Source of the DNA: Verrucomicrobiota bacterium
GTDB taxonomy: Bacteria > Verrucomicrobiota > Verrucomicrobiia > Limisphaerales > SIBE01
Assembly (NCBI GenBank): GCA_016209525.1
Contig: JACQWK010000649.1
Location: 1 to 45,490 of the forward strand
Direction: 5' to 3'
DNA length: 45,490 nt
Below, piece by piece: positions 31,853 through 41,400 of this stretch. The notes beneath the pieces are model-generated. The model was not told where the DNA came from, did no database searches, and saw only the letters and a list, made by a program, of their open reading frames with translations. Every line of letters starts with the position of its first letter. Positions within the stretch are counted from its first letter, which is position 1. The position numbers and the translations under genes were made by a program.

Positions 31853-32854
31853 TCAAGACCGCGCGGAAACCTCCAGCATGCGCTCGATCGGCAAGCGGGC
31901 CCGGCTGAGGGTCGCTTCACTTAATTCTACGCGGGGTTCGAGATTCGCCATGCAGTCGTAAAGCTTTTCCAGCGTGTTCATCTTCATGAAGCGGCACTCG
32001 TTGCAACGGCAGTTGTCGGTCGGCGCCGGGATGAATTCTTTGTTCGGACACTCCTTCCTCAAGCGATGGAGCATGCCCGCTTCGGTGGCGATGATGATGG
32101 CCTTGGCCGGGCTCGACCTGCAATACCCGACCATTTTCTCGGTCGAGCAGACTTCGTCCGCCAGCATCCGCACCGCCCGGGTGCATTCCGGATGAGCCAC
32201 GATCGGAGCGCCTGGATATTGGCCGCGAATGCGCACGATGCTCTCGTGCGTCCATTCGACATGCACGTAACAACTCCCCCGCCAAAGCGTCATAGGCCGG
32301 CCGGTCTTTTCCATCACCCACGCTCCCAAGTTCTCATCCGGCACGAAGAGCAGATCGCGGTCCCGCGGCGCCGCGTTCGCAATCTTGACCGCATTGCCGC
32401 TGGTGCAAATGATGTCGCTCAGCGCTTTGACTTCGGCGCTGCAATTGATGTAGGAAATCGTCCAGAAGTTCGGATTGGTTTGTTGAAGCGCCTGGAGTTT
32501 TGCCGCCGGACAACTCTCCTCCAATGAACAGCCCGCATCTTTGTCCGGCAGGACGACGACCTTCATCGGGTTCAGAATCTTCGCCGTCTCCGCCATGAAA
32601 TGCACACCGCAGAAAACAATCACCTCGGCGCTCGTCTTGGCGGCCTGCTGCGAGAGGCCCAGAGAATCGCCGACGAAATCAGCGAGATCCTGAATCTCCG
32701 GCACCTGATAGTTATGCGCGAGGATGACCGCATTCAGCTTCTTTTTGAGGTCAAGGATTTGCCGCGACAAAGCGTCGGGTCGAGCGGGTGGCATCGGTCG
32801 CCGCGTGGCAAGCGGATCAACACCTGCCGGAAGCGTCTCAGCCACATCAATCAT
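31853..32854 (-). CDS. nadA: Quinolinate synthase
   Basis: The 333-residue enzyme condenses iminoaspartate with dihydroxyacetone phosphate to quinolinate, the second step of de novo NAD synthesis, using a [4Fe-4S] cluster. The three cluster cysteines are recognisable in ISYINCSAEVKA, VAHPECTRAV and the late NCRCNECRFM. Other landmarks are LAHNYQVPEIQDLADFVGDSLGLS near 43-66 and FCGVHFMAETAKIL. The first 20 or so residues are variable. No nadB or nadC is in the window. It lies downstream of lpxA on the same strand with a gap of about 106 bp that contains no gene. Confidence 0.96.
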   Translation of the reverse strand: MIDVAETLPAGVDPLATRRPMPPARPDALSRQILDLKKKLNAVILAHNYQVPEIQDLADFVGDSLGLSQQAAKTSAEVIVFCGVHFMAETAKILNPMKVVVLPDKDAGCSLEESCPAAKLQALQQTNPNFWTISYINCSAEVKALSDIICTSGNAVKIANAAPRDRDLLFVPDENLGAWVMEKTGRPMTLWRGSCYVHVEWTHESIVRIRGQYPGAPIVAHPECTRAVRMLADEVCSTEKMVGYCRSSPAKAIIIATEAGMLHRLRKECPNKEFIPAPTDNCRCNECRFMKMNTLEKLYDCMANLEPRVELSEATLSRARLPIERMLEVSARS

Positions 32855-32960
32855 GCCGTGAGTTTAACGCGGGCAGCCCAGAGCCGCAATAGCGGGGAGG
32901 AACCGGACCGATGGCTGGCTGGATCAATCCACTGATCCAGCCATCCGCGCCTACGTGGGT

Positions 32961-33737
32961 TCACTTGCTGATGCCGCGTTCGCTGGCACGGGTGAATTCC
33001 ACCAGGTGGCGAATTTCGAGCAGCGGAGGCAACTCGCTCTCGATCCGCTCCAAGGCTTTGGAGATCGCCAGCCCTTCTCGAAACAACAGTTTGTAAGCCT
33101 GCTTCAAGGCGGTCTGAGCTTCCTCGGAGACCCCGTTACGTTCCAAGCCCACTTTGTTGATCGTTCGCGTCTGGGCCGGGTTCCCGTCGGCGAGCATGAA
33201 GGGGGGGACATCCTGAACCACCTTCGAGCACCCCCCCACGATCGCCATCTTCCCAATGCGGCAAAATTGGTGCACGGCGGCCAGTCCGCCGATCACCGAG
33301 AAATCTTCCACGACGACATGTCCGGCCAAGGTCGCCACGTTCGACATGATGACGTGGTCGCCAAGGATTACGTTGTGGGCAATGTGGCTGTAGGCCAGAA
33401 TGTGATTGTGCGAACCAACGACCGTGACTTCTCCGTCACCGGTCGCACTGTTCACCGTGACGTACTCGCGGAAAGTGTTGAATTCGCCAATTTGCGTGCG
33501 CGTGAGGCCGCCTTTCCATTTCAAATCCTGGGTCTTGAGCCCGATGCTGGCGAACGGAAAAATCTCGTTGCCGCGACCGAGAGTCGTGTGACCGTCGATG
33601 ACGACGTGGGAATGCAGCCGGCATTCTTCTCCGAGAACGACATTTTCACCTATGACGCAGGAGGGTCCGATTTCGCATTTCGGAGAAACCTGGGCTTTCG
33701 GGTGAATAACGGCGGTCGGATGAATCATGTAATTCAC
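32961..33737 (-). CDS. lpxA: UDP-N-acetylglucosamine acyltransferase
   Basis: The 258-residue protein is built from hexapeptide repeats of the left-handed beta-helix (for example IHPKAQVSPKCEIGPSCVIGENVVLG, motif split over turns). It contains the catalytic-type histidine segment SHNHILAYSHIAHN and the C-terminal helical part VGLERNGVSEEAQTALKQAYKLLF, as in LpxA, the first acyltransferase of lipid A synthesis. It follows the fused lpxC/fabZ gene on the same strand, the usual PVC/Bacteroidota order. The start MNYMIHPTA is used; an internal ATG three codons on is equally possible. Confidence 0.96.
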   Translation of the reverse strand: MNYMIHPTAVIHPKAQVSPKCEIGPSCVIGENVVLGEECRLHSHVVIDGHTTLGRGNEIFPFASIGLKTQDLKWKGGLTRTQIGEFNTFREYVTVNSATGDGEVTVVGSHNHILAYSHIAHNVILGDHVIMSNVATLAGHVVVEDFSVIGGLAAVHQFCRIGKMAIVGGCSKVVQDVPPFMLADGNPAQTRTINKVGLERNGVSEEAQTALKQAYKLLFREGLAISKALERIESELPPLLEIRHLVEFTRASERGISK

Positions 33738-34029
33738 GATCTATGACTTATGATTTATGATTTTGGGCGGTCCCGGGTCCAGAACCATCTAGGTGAGGAA
33801 TCAAATATGCCGCGCGCATTGCTGCGGCTTGATCCTTCCAAATGCGCTCAACCATCCTCCCTCTCCCTCAAGGGAGAGGGACGATGGGCGGGCGCTTCGG
33901 TTCAATGACGCACATCTGGTGGATAAAGGAACACCAGATCAATGGCGATGAAGAATGAGTGACCAAAGAAATCTCCTCCTGAAAATCATAAATCGTAAAT
34001 CATAAATCCTAGATCATAAATCCTAAATC
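33738..34029. repeat. Intergenic region with AATC-type tandem repeats and a family B hairpin
   Basis: Short tandem units resembling AAATCATAAATCCTAAATC fill 33967-34029, and the same theme in reverse (GACTTATGATTTATGATTTT) is at 33745-33765. A family B stem CCCTCTCCCTCAAGGGAGAGGG lies at 33858-33884. The block separates lpxC/fabZ from lpxA. It holds no gene. Confidence 0.7.
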
Positions 34030-35385
34030 CTACTCCTTTTCCATGAGCATAAAGGTGACCTCCGCCTCGCTGACGACGTCCCCGTCCACGGAACAAGTTC
34101 CTTTTGCGCGGCCGATCTTAGCCCTGGATTTGGTCAGCTCGACTTCGATCACTAAGCGGTCTCCCGGACGGACAGGCTTCCGCCATTTGACGCTCTCCGC
34201 CGACATGAAGTAGGCAATTTTCCCCGCATTGTCCGCTTGCTTTAACATGAGAATGCCGGCGGCCTGAGCCATCGCCTCCAATTGCAGCACACCCGGCATG
34301 ACCGGATGGCTGGGGAAATGGCCCTGAAAGAACGGTTCATTAATCGTCACATTCTTGATGGCCACCAACTTGTTGCCCTCGATCCTGATGACCTTGTCCA
34401 CCATCAAGAACGGATAGCGATGGGGAAGAATCTTGAGTAGATCCGCGATCTCTATCGCGGCAACCTCTGGAGCCGGATTATCGGCCAACAAGACCGTTTG
34501 CTTGGCGGTAGCGGCCGCGGGAGGGGGAACAAAAGCTTGTGCCGCGACGATCGGTTTGCGCATCTGGGCATCAAGTCGGCGGGTCAGTTCGCAATTCGCG
34601 CTGTGGCTCGGTTTGATGGCTACGACGTGTCCTTGGAGGGGTCGTCCGAGCAGCGCCAAATCTCCAACGATGTCCAGGATTTTGTGCCGGACGAACTCGT
34701 CTTGGAACCGCAAGGGCTCTGTGGTCAACACGGCATCATCTCGGATCACTACCGCGTTTTCGAGGCTGCCTCCCTTGATCAAGCCATTCTTGATCAAGTA
34801 TTCGATCTCCTCGAAGAAACAGAAGGTCCGGGCAGAAGCGAGGTCGCGCTTCCAGGTGTCGGGAGACATTTCGACACTGTAAAATTGCGTGAAGCGTCCG
34901 TGTTTGTCTGAGCTTGTGCAACTGATCTTCAACTTCTCATGCGGGAAAGCAGCGAGCGAACTTTCGCCCAAGTCCACTTCCAAAGGGGCCGCCACGCGGT
35001 ACGCATCTCGCCGCTCAGGCTGCGTCGTCACTCCTGCCTCTTCCACCATCTGACAATAGGGTCGGGCGCTCCCGTCGCCGATCGGAGGTTCGTTGGCGTC
35101 CAGTTCGACGATTGCGTTGTCCACCTCAAAACCGGCGAAAGTGGCCAGGATGTGCTCGACCGTATGGACACGCAAGTTGCCCTTGCCGATGGTCGTGGAG
35201 CGGGTCGTGTCGCACACATTCTCGATCCGTGCCTCCAGTTCCGGTTTTCCTTCCAGGTCCACTCGACGGAACCGCACGCCGGTGTTGGGCGGAGCCGGAA
35301 GAAAAGTCATGTTGACCCGGTTGCCGCTATGCAACCCGACTCCGCTGAAACTCACCGACTCCCGTAAAGTCTGCTGTTGTGACAC
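34030..35385 (-). CDS. lpxC: Bifunctional UDP-3-O-acyl-GlcNAc deacetylase / 3-hydroxyacyl-ACP dehydratase (LpxC-FabZ fusion)
   Basis: The N-terminal part is LpxC, the committed zinc deacetylase of lipid A synthesis: QQTLRESVSFSGVGLHSG, the metal histidine in TVEHILATFAG, RHKILDIVGDLALLG (His and Asp ligands) and SHSANCEL. The last 150 or so residues are FabZ, with LPHRYPFLMVDKV, the catalytic-type histidine in FFQGHFPSHPVMPGVL and the Glu in LQLEAMAQAAG. Such fusions are known in Bacteroidota, Chlorobiota and PVC bacteria. I placed the start at GTG 35385, giving VSQQQTLRES, which aligns with known LpxC N-termini; the ORF-track GTG at 35436 adds 17 residues. Confidence 0.94.
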   Translation of the reverse strand: MSQQQTLRESVSFSGVGLHSGNRVNMTFLPAPPNTGVRFRRVDLEGKPELEARIENVCDTTRSTTIGKGNLRVHTVEHILATFAGFEVDNAIVELDANEPPIGDGSARPYCQMVEEAGVTTQPERRDAYRVAAPLEVDLGESSLAAFPHEKLKISCTSSDKHGRFTQFYSVEMSPDTWKRDLASARTFCFFEEIEYLIKNGLIKGGSLENAVVIRDDAVLTTEPLRFQDEFVRHKILDIVGDLALLGRPLQGHVVAIKPSHSANCELTRRLDAQMRKPIVAAQAFVPPPAAATAKQTVLLADNPAPEVAAIEIADLLKILPHRYPFLMVDKVIRIEGNKLVAIKNVTINEPFFQGHFPSHPVMPGVLQLEAMAQAAGILMLKQADNAGKIAYFMSAESVKWRKPVRPGDRLVIEVELTKSRAKIGRAKGTCSVDGDVVSEAEVTFMLMEKE

Positions 35386-35439
35386 GACATGATTTAACAG
35401 CTCGATCAAGGGAAAGGCAAGTGGTCGAAAAAGCACTTA

Positions 35440-35612
35440 TGGGTAGCACAGGCTACCAGCTCTGTGCCCTCCGGCAACTTGCCGGACCGAACGGGTGCCT
35501 GGTCGATGAATCGCTTTGGCGTGAGTTTCATTTCGACACCCGCGGCCATTCCGGTCGGCAGGTTGCTGGCCAGGGCGGGCAGGTTGCCCGCGCCACCCCA
35601 GCTTCAGACAGG
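35440..35612. repeat. Family G GC-palindromic repeat block
   Basis: GGGTAGCACAGGCTACC, CTCCGGCAACTTGCCGGA and GGGCGGGCAGGTTGCCCGCGCC are successive near-palindromes between the pnp stop and the lpxC/fabZ start. No gene is seen, and no obvious promoter. It could end pnp transcription. Confidence 0.6.
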
Positions 35613-35614
35613 CC

Positions 35615-37747
35615 CTAACCTTTGTGAGCCATTTCCTTGTCGCGGTCTTCCATCGCCGCTCGGCGTGACAACCGCACCCTCCCTTTGTCGTCGATGCCGA
35701 TGCATTTGACGGCGATTTCGTCTCCCATTTTAACGATATCCTCCACCTGCTTGACGCGGAAGTTGGCGAGTTCGCTGATATGGCAGAGGCCATCTTGCCC
35801 TGGGAACACTTCCACGAAACAGCCAAATTCTTTGATGCTGACGACCTTGCCCCGGTAAGTTTTCCCCACTTCGATTTCCGAAGTCATCTTCTCGATTTCC
35901 CGTCGGGCGATCTTCATTCCTTCCTCGCTCACGGAGTAGATCATTACCGTGCCGTCGTCTTCGATATTAATCTCGCAGCCGGATTCATCGACGATCTTCT
36001 TGATGTTCTTCCCGCCGGGGCCTATCAGAGCGCCAATCTTTTCCGGATTGATCTTAAGCGTCAGGATGCGAGGGGCATACTTGCTGAGCTCTTTTCGCGA
36101 CTCGCTGAGGACTTTGCCCATCTCTCCGAGGATGTGAAGCCGTGCTATACGAGCTCTCTCAACGGCTTCGGACATCTGTTTGTGCGGAAGACCGCGCAAT
36201 TTAAGGTCAAGCTGAAAGCCGGTGATCCCTTTCTCCGTCCCAGCCAGCTTGCAGTCCATGTCACAGAACGCGTCCTCCCATCCGATGATATCCGTGAGCA
36301 ATTGATAACGACTGATTTCTTTCTGGTCGTTGTATTCCGCACAAATCCCGATGCTAATTCCTGCGACTGGGCGCCTGATCGGCACTCCTGCGTCCATCAG
36401 CGCCAAGCTTCCGCCGCAAACCGAAGCCATCGAAGTGGAACCGTTCGATTCCATGATCTCACACGTCACACGGATGGCGTAGGGAAACTCTTTTAGCGGA
36501 ATCATCGGCTCGAGGGAGCGCTCCGCCAGCGCGCCATGGCCGATTTCCCGCCGTCCAGGTCCGCTGATGCGCCCGGTCTCGCCGACCGAAAAGTTGGGAA
36601 AATTGTAGTGGAGGATGAATTGCTTCTCGCTGGCGCCCCCTGTGTAAGAATCGAATTCCTGGGAATCCTCAGTCGTGCCCAAGGTCGCCAAAGCCACGGC
36701 CTGAGTTTCGCCGCGGCAAAAGAGGGAAGAGCCGTGGGCGCGAGGCAGAACCCCCGCTTCGCACGAGATTGGGCGCACTTGGTCGAAGCCGCGTCCGTCC
36801 ATCCGCTTATTGCGGTCCAGGATCAGGCTCCGGACAGTTTCTTTCTGGATGCTGTAAAAAGCATCTTTGACGACAAACTCGGTGACCTTCTCCACTCCAA
36901 ATCTTTCCGTCAGCTTCTGAGTGACTTCGGTCGTCAAGGCGTTGACGGCTGCCTCGCGCTCCAGCTTTTGCGGGTTCAGCAGCGCTGGCACCATTCGGTC
37001 GCCCACCAAGGCCTTAGCCTCGCTGAGGATTTCGTCAGGCACAAGATTCAGGGAGATCGCTCGCTTCGGTTTGGCGGCTCTCGCAGCCAATTCTTTCTGC
37101 GCTTGGATCATGGGTTGGCACATCTGATTGCCGAAGTCCAGCGCCGCCAAGAAGTCCGTTTCAGAAATCTCCTTGGCGGAGCCTTCGAACATTAAGTGCT
37201 CATTCGCCCTGCCGACGTAAATGAGGTCGAGGTCGCTTTGTTCCATTTGGGCGTGAGTGGGATTGGCGATGAATTTGCCGTTAACCCTGCCCACGCGAAG
37301 GGCTCCAATCGGACCATCCCAAGGGATATCACTTACCATGAGTGCGGTCGAGGCTCCCAGGATGCTCAACACATCCGGATCGTTCTCACCGTCGGCGCTT
37401 AGAAGAATACTTTGGACTTGAACTTCGTTGTACCATCCCTTCGGAAACAAAGGCCGGATCGGTCGATCAATAACCCGGCTGGTGAGGATTTCTTTCTCAG
37501 TAGGCCGCCCTTCACGCTTAAAATAGCCGCCCGGGAATTTGCCGGCGGCTGCGGCTTTTTCGCGATAATCGACCGTTAAGGGGAAGAATTCCTGACCAGG
37601 CTTGGCTGAAGTGGCAGCGACTGCCGCCACGATGACGATTGTTTCTCCGACTTGGACGGTGACAGCACCGTCGGCTTGTTTGGCGAGTTTGCCCGTCTCA
37701 AGGTGCAGGGGGTTGGTTCCCACTTGGATCGTGATTTTCTCAGACAT
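35615..37747 (-). CDS. pnp: Polynucleotide phosphorylase
   Basis: The 710-residue enzyme is full length: a first RNase PH domain from [13 protein letters not shown], an all-alpha linker, a second RNase PH domain ([19 protein letters not shown] with catalytic Asp stretch [15 protein letters not shown]), a KH domain ([20 protein letters not shown] near 575) and an S1 domain ([20 protein letters not shown]). It degrades RNA from the 3' end with phosphate and works in the degradosome. It follows rpsO, the classical order. The leader carries a nested hairpin, described separately. No strong Shine-Dalgarno site is seen before the ATG. Confidence 0.97.
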   Translation of the reverse strand: MSEKITIQVGTNPLHLETGKLAKQADGAVTVQVGETIVIVAAVAATSAKPGQEFFPLTVDYREKAAAAGKFPGGYFKREGRPTEKEILTSRVIDRPIRPLFPKGWYNEVQVQSILLSADGENDPDVLSILGASTALMVSDIPWDGPIGALRVGRVNGKFIANPTHAQMEQSDLDLIYVGRANEHLMFEGSAKEISETDFLAALDFGNQMCQPMIQAQKELAARAAKPKRAISLNLVPDEILSEAKALVGDRMVPALLNPQKLEREAAVNALTTEVTQKLTERFGVEKVTEFVVKDAFYSIQKETVRSLILDRNKRMDGRGFDQVRPISCEAGVLPRAHGSSLFCRGETQAVALATLGTTEDSQEFDSYTGGASEKQFILHYNFPNFSVGETGRISGPGRREIGHGALAERSLEPMIPLKEFPYAIRVTCEIMESNGSTSMASVCGGSLALMDAGVPIRRPVAGISIGICAEYNDQKEISRYQLLTDIIGWEDAFCDMDCKLAGTEKGITGFQLDLKLRGLPHKQMSEAVERARIARLHILGEMGKVLSESRKELSKYAPRILTLKINPEKIGALIGPGGKNIKKIVDESGCEINIEDDGTVMIYSVSEEGMKIARREIEKMTSEIEVGKTYRGKVVSIKEFGCFVEVFPGQDGLCHISELANFRVKQVEDIVKMGDEIAVKCIGIDDKGRVRLSRRAAMEDRDKEMAHKG

Positions 37748-37762
37748 AATAATCTAATCATG

Positions 37763-37835
37763 CCCGTTGGCCCAGAGGAACTTCAGTGAGCACCTGTCAC
37801 GCAGGTACTGAATGAAATTTCCCAGTGCCAACGGG
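37763..37835 (-). promoter_or_regulatory. Nested stem-loop in the pnp leader, candidate autoregulatory RNA
   Basis: Read on the minus strand, CCCGTTGGC pairs with GCCAACGGG, TTCAGT with ACTGAA inside it, and ACCTG with CAGGT innermost. The stem begins about 15 nt upstream of the pnp ATG. In Escherichia coli a long stem-loop in the same place is cut by RNase III and then used by PNPase to repress its own messenger. The analogy in position and shape is what I see; the mechanism here is inferred. The plus-strand copy ends in TTTTTT and could look like a terminator, but no plus-strand gene precedes it. Confidence 0.5.
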
Positions 37836-37966
37836 TTTTTTAACGCGAAGGTTGTGCAAGTCATTGGGGCCTCCCCGCGTCATTTGAGGCCCTCCGCTTC
37901 TTGTAGTGCGCGGTCTGACTGCTGGTTGAGTACGAAACGAAAGATTGAAGTTAGCGAAAGGGAGAC

Positions 37967-38224
37967 CTATCTGCGCAGCTTTAACTTCTTGGTAAGCGAT
38001 TGATACCGACGAATATCGGTGTTGTGCAAATAATCGAGAAGCCGCCGCCGTTGTCCCACCATCATGAGCAATCCACGGCGAGAACTGTGATCCTTCCGGT
38101 TCTTTTGCAGGTGCTCGGTCAAATGGTTGATCCTCTGCGTCAACAACGCAATTTGCACGTCGGCTGAACCTGTATCTTGTTCGTGCACGCGGAAATCCTC
38201 TATCGTTTTCGACTTTCCTTCCAT
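37967..38224 (-). CDS. rpsO: Ribosomal protein S15
   Basis: The 85-residue protein shows the S15 core: [24 protein letters not shown], the RNA-binding [23 protein letters not shown] and the closing [12 protein letters not shown]. It is slightly shorter than the usual 88-89. It binds 16S rRNA at the helix 20-22 junction during 30S assembly. It begins the rpsO-pnp pair. A 742-nt upstream ORF on this strand (37797-38327) is a shadow. Confidence 0.97.
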   Translation of the reverse strand: MEGKSKTIEDFRVHEQDTGSADVQIALLTQRINHLTEHLQKNRKDHSSRRGLLMMVGQRRRLLDYLHNTDIRRYQSLTKKLKLRR

Positions 38225-38303
38225 AATATTTGGTTCGACGACTCAGTTCTAATCCTAGTGGCGGCAACGTTAGATTTGAATCTTCCGGGTGTAAAGCACT
38301 TTC

Positions 38304-38339
38304 CTCAAAACAAACAGGCGACCCCACTCGGGGTCGCCT
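38304..38339 (-). terminator. Intrinsic-terminator-like hairpin upstream of rpsO
   Basis: On the minus strand AGGCGACCCC-GAGT-GGGGTCGCCT forms a perfect 10-bp stem with a 4-nt loop, followed by GTTTGTTTTG. It stands about 80 nt before the rpsO start with no minus-strand gene upstream, so it may be an attenuator in the rpsO leader or the end of a small RNA from 38340-38480. Neither was confirmed by a clear promoter. Confidence 0.55.
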
Positions 38340-38482
38340 TAGCGTGGAACGAGGGACTGCCTATTCGTTCTATCTGTCAATTCCTTCCTTTAGCAGCGGG
38401 CATGCCTTCTTAGGATTGAGAACTTTCGATTTGTTTCGAGCTTAGGATTCGGTTATTCGAACTCCGGAGTCTTTGCACGATA

Positions 38483-41400
38483 ATGAAATCGCGTTGGTTC
38501 ACGGTTGGGTTGGGTTGCGCGCTGATTTGCGTTTCTGCCCTCGCTCACGCCGATGGGAGGCTGTGGCGGGCAGAGGCAGGCTTCCGATGGGCCGAATTCG
38601 GGGAGATCAGAGCCGGACACACCGGCTTTAACCGTTTATCTCCGGCCCAGACCGGCATCGTTTTCTCCAACACCCTTTCCGAAGCGTCGATTGCGGCCAA
38701 TCGAGTGATGGCCAATGGCTCTGGAGTTGCTGTGGGTGATTACGACAACGACGGATTGCCGGACCTATACGCCTGCGGGCTCGAAACCCCTAACGCTCTG
38801 TATCGAAATCTGGGTGGGTGGCGCTTCAAGGACACCGCAACAGAAACAGGCGTCGCCTGCGAGCGAAAAGCTTGCCGAGGCGCCGTGTTTGCCGATTTGA
38901 ACGGCGACGGTTTCCTGGATCTCCTGGTCTCAACATTGGGTGAGGGCGTGCTTTGTTTCCTCAACGATGGGCACGGGAAGTTCGTGGACCACACTGCCAA
39001 CGCGGGAACGCGGAGCTCTTTTGGCAGCACAACCATGGCGTTGGCGGACGTGGACGGAAACGGGACTCTTGACCTCTACGTCGCCAACTACCGCCCAAAC
39101 GATGTTCGAGACACCGGACGGCTCAGCTTTTCGGTCGTCGGTGGAAAACCAATGATCGCTGCGAAGGACCGAGACCGATTTCTTTTTCGAGGCGGCCAAT
39201 TGGCGGAATACGGCCAACCGGACCAGCTCTTCCTGAACGATGGAACTGGACGTTTCCGGCAGGTTCGTTGGGACGATGGAACGTTCCTGGATGAACAAGG
39301 CCAACGCCTTGCCGCGCCTCCTCTGGACTGGGGGTTGACCGCCACGTTCCGCGACGTGAACCATGACTCGGCGCCGGATCTTTACGTCTGCAATGATTTT
39401 TGGACACCGGACCGGTTCTGGATCAACGACGGCCATGGCCGCTTCAAATTGGCCGAGAAGCTGGCGTTGAGGAAGACAAGTTCCAGTTCGATGGGAGTGG
39501 ATTTCGCGGATTTTGACCGTGATGGCGATCTCGATTTCTTCGTCTTGGACATGTTGAGCCGAGACTCTCGGCTCCGGAAACGGCAAATGTTTGCAGAAAA
39601 GCCGGAGCCAAGGGCAATCGGCCTGATTGATGACCGGCCTCAGGTCATGCGCAATACGCTCTTTCGAAATCGCGGTGACGGGACGTTCGCCGAAATCGCC
39701 GACTATGGGCGCGTCCCGGCATCGGAATGGTCCTGGTCCCCGGTCTTTCTGGATGTGGACTTGGACGGTTACGAAGACTTGATCATTCCCGCCGGCCATT
39801 TTCGCGACGTTCAAGATTTGGACGCCTCGATGGAAATCTCCGCGCGCCAACATTCTTGGAAGGATTTCAAGGATGAAGTGCAACGGCAGAAAGTGTTCAC
39901 GCAGGAATTGATGGAGCATTACCGGCTTTACCCGCTCCTCAAGATGCCGGTGGTTGCCTTTCGCAATTTGCAAAATTGGAGGTTCGAGGAGGTCACCGAG
40001 CAATGGGGCTTGGACCACGCGGCCGTTCACCACGGAATAGCGTTCGGTGATTTCGACGCCGACGGCGATCCTGATCTCGCGGTGAACTGTCTCAACGGCG
40101 TCCTGGAGTTGTACCGTAATGTATCGACCGCCGGGCGGGTTGCCGTTCGGCTGAAAGGTCGTCCGCCGAACACACAGGGCATCGGCGCAAAAATCTCGTT
40201 GCACAGCGGTGCGGTTCCTGTCCAAACAACAGAAATCATCTCCGGAGGACGATACCTTTCCGGCTCGGAAGCGCTGGCCGTGTTCGCCACTGCCTCGAAG
40301 ATGGATGGCATGAGCCTCGAAGTCCACTGGCGCAGCGGCGGACGAAGCACGGTGCCAGGAGTCGTGGCCAACCGCGTTTATGAGATCGACGAGGCAGGAG
40401 CGGCGGCACCCGTGGCGGACGTCACAGCGTCTGAGCGTCAGGGCGGAGGACAACCACGCGTGCGCGGCGGCGAGCCGGTGAACCGGGGTATCGGCGTATC
40501 GGCGACCAACCACAATGATGCCGTACCCTTGAAGGCGGATCGTCAATCGCAAATCGGAAATCGCAGATCGCAAATCCTGCAATCCTCAACCCTCAACGCT
40601 CAACCTTTCTTCCAGGACGTCAGCGTCCTGCTTTCGCACACTCACCACGAGCTCGATTACAACGATTTCGAGCGCCAACCGCTGCTTCCGTTTAAACTGA
40701 GCCAGTCAGGACCTGGATTGGCTTGGTTCGATCTGGACGGCGACGATCACGACGATTTGGTCATCGGCGCCGGACCGGGGGGCACGATGAGCCTCTATCG
40801 ATCGGACGGTCGAGGCGTCTTCACCAGCATAAATGCCACAAATGCAGCGGCGATTCCTTGTGATCTCGCTGGTCTCGCGGGCTGGAACGCCGGCTTCGGA
40901 GGAAACCTCCTCTTGGCCGGGTTGACGGGTTACGAAGGTCCAACGCCGCATGCAGCCGTCGAAATACGCTTGGAGCGTTCGATCTTTCGAGCGGCGCAAC
41001 CAGTAGCAACCGAGATGTCATCGGCCGGTCCGTTGGCATTGGGAGATTTGGACGGGAGTGGTCAACCGGTCTTGTTCGTGGGAGGCGGCGTTTCGCCGGG
41101 CCGCTATCCTCTCGGCGCCCCTTCAAAGATTTATCGCCACGAAAACGGACGATGGCGGCTTGACGTGCGGAATAGTCTGCTCCTCGAGAACCTTGGCATC
41201 GTCAATGGCGCCGTTTGGAGCGATCTCACCGGCGATGGGTTTCCCGAGCTCGTTCTGGCTTGTGAATGGGGACCGATCAGGATTTTTCAGAAGCGCGACG
41301 GCGCCCTGTTTGAGGTGACCGCTGAAATGGGGTTGTCCGAATTCAAGGGATGGTGGAAAGGAGTAGCCACGGGCGACTTTAACGGCGATGGTAGAATGGA

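Noticed and set aside
37763-37841. Plus-strand terminator (stem followed by TTTTTT)
   Set aside because: No plus-strand gene ends nearby, and the same sequence on the minus strand is the pnp leader, which explains the pairing better.
38930-40582. 550-codon minus-strand ORF opposite the CRTAC1 gene
   Set aside because: It mirrors the repeated calcium-loop coding sequence of the real gene and has no domain of its own.
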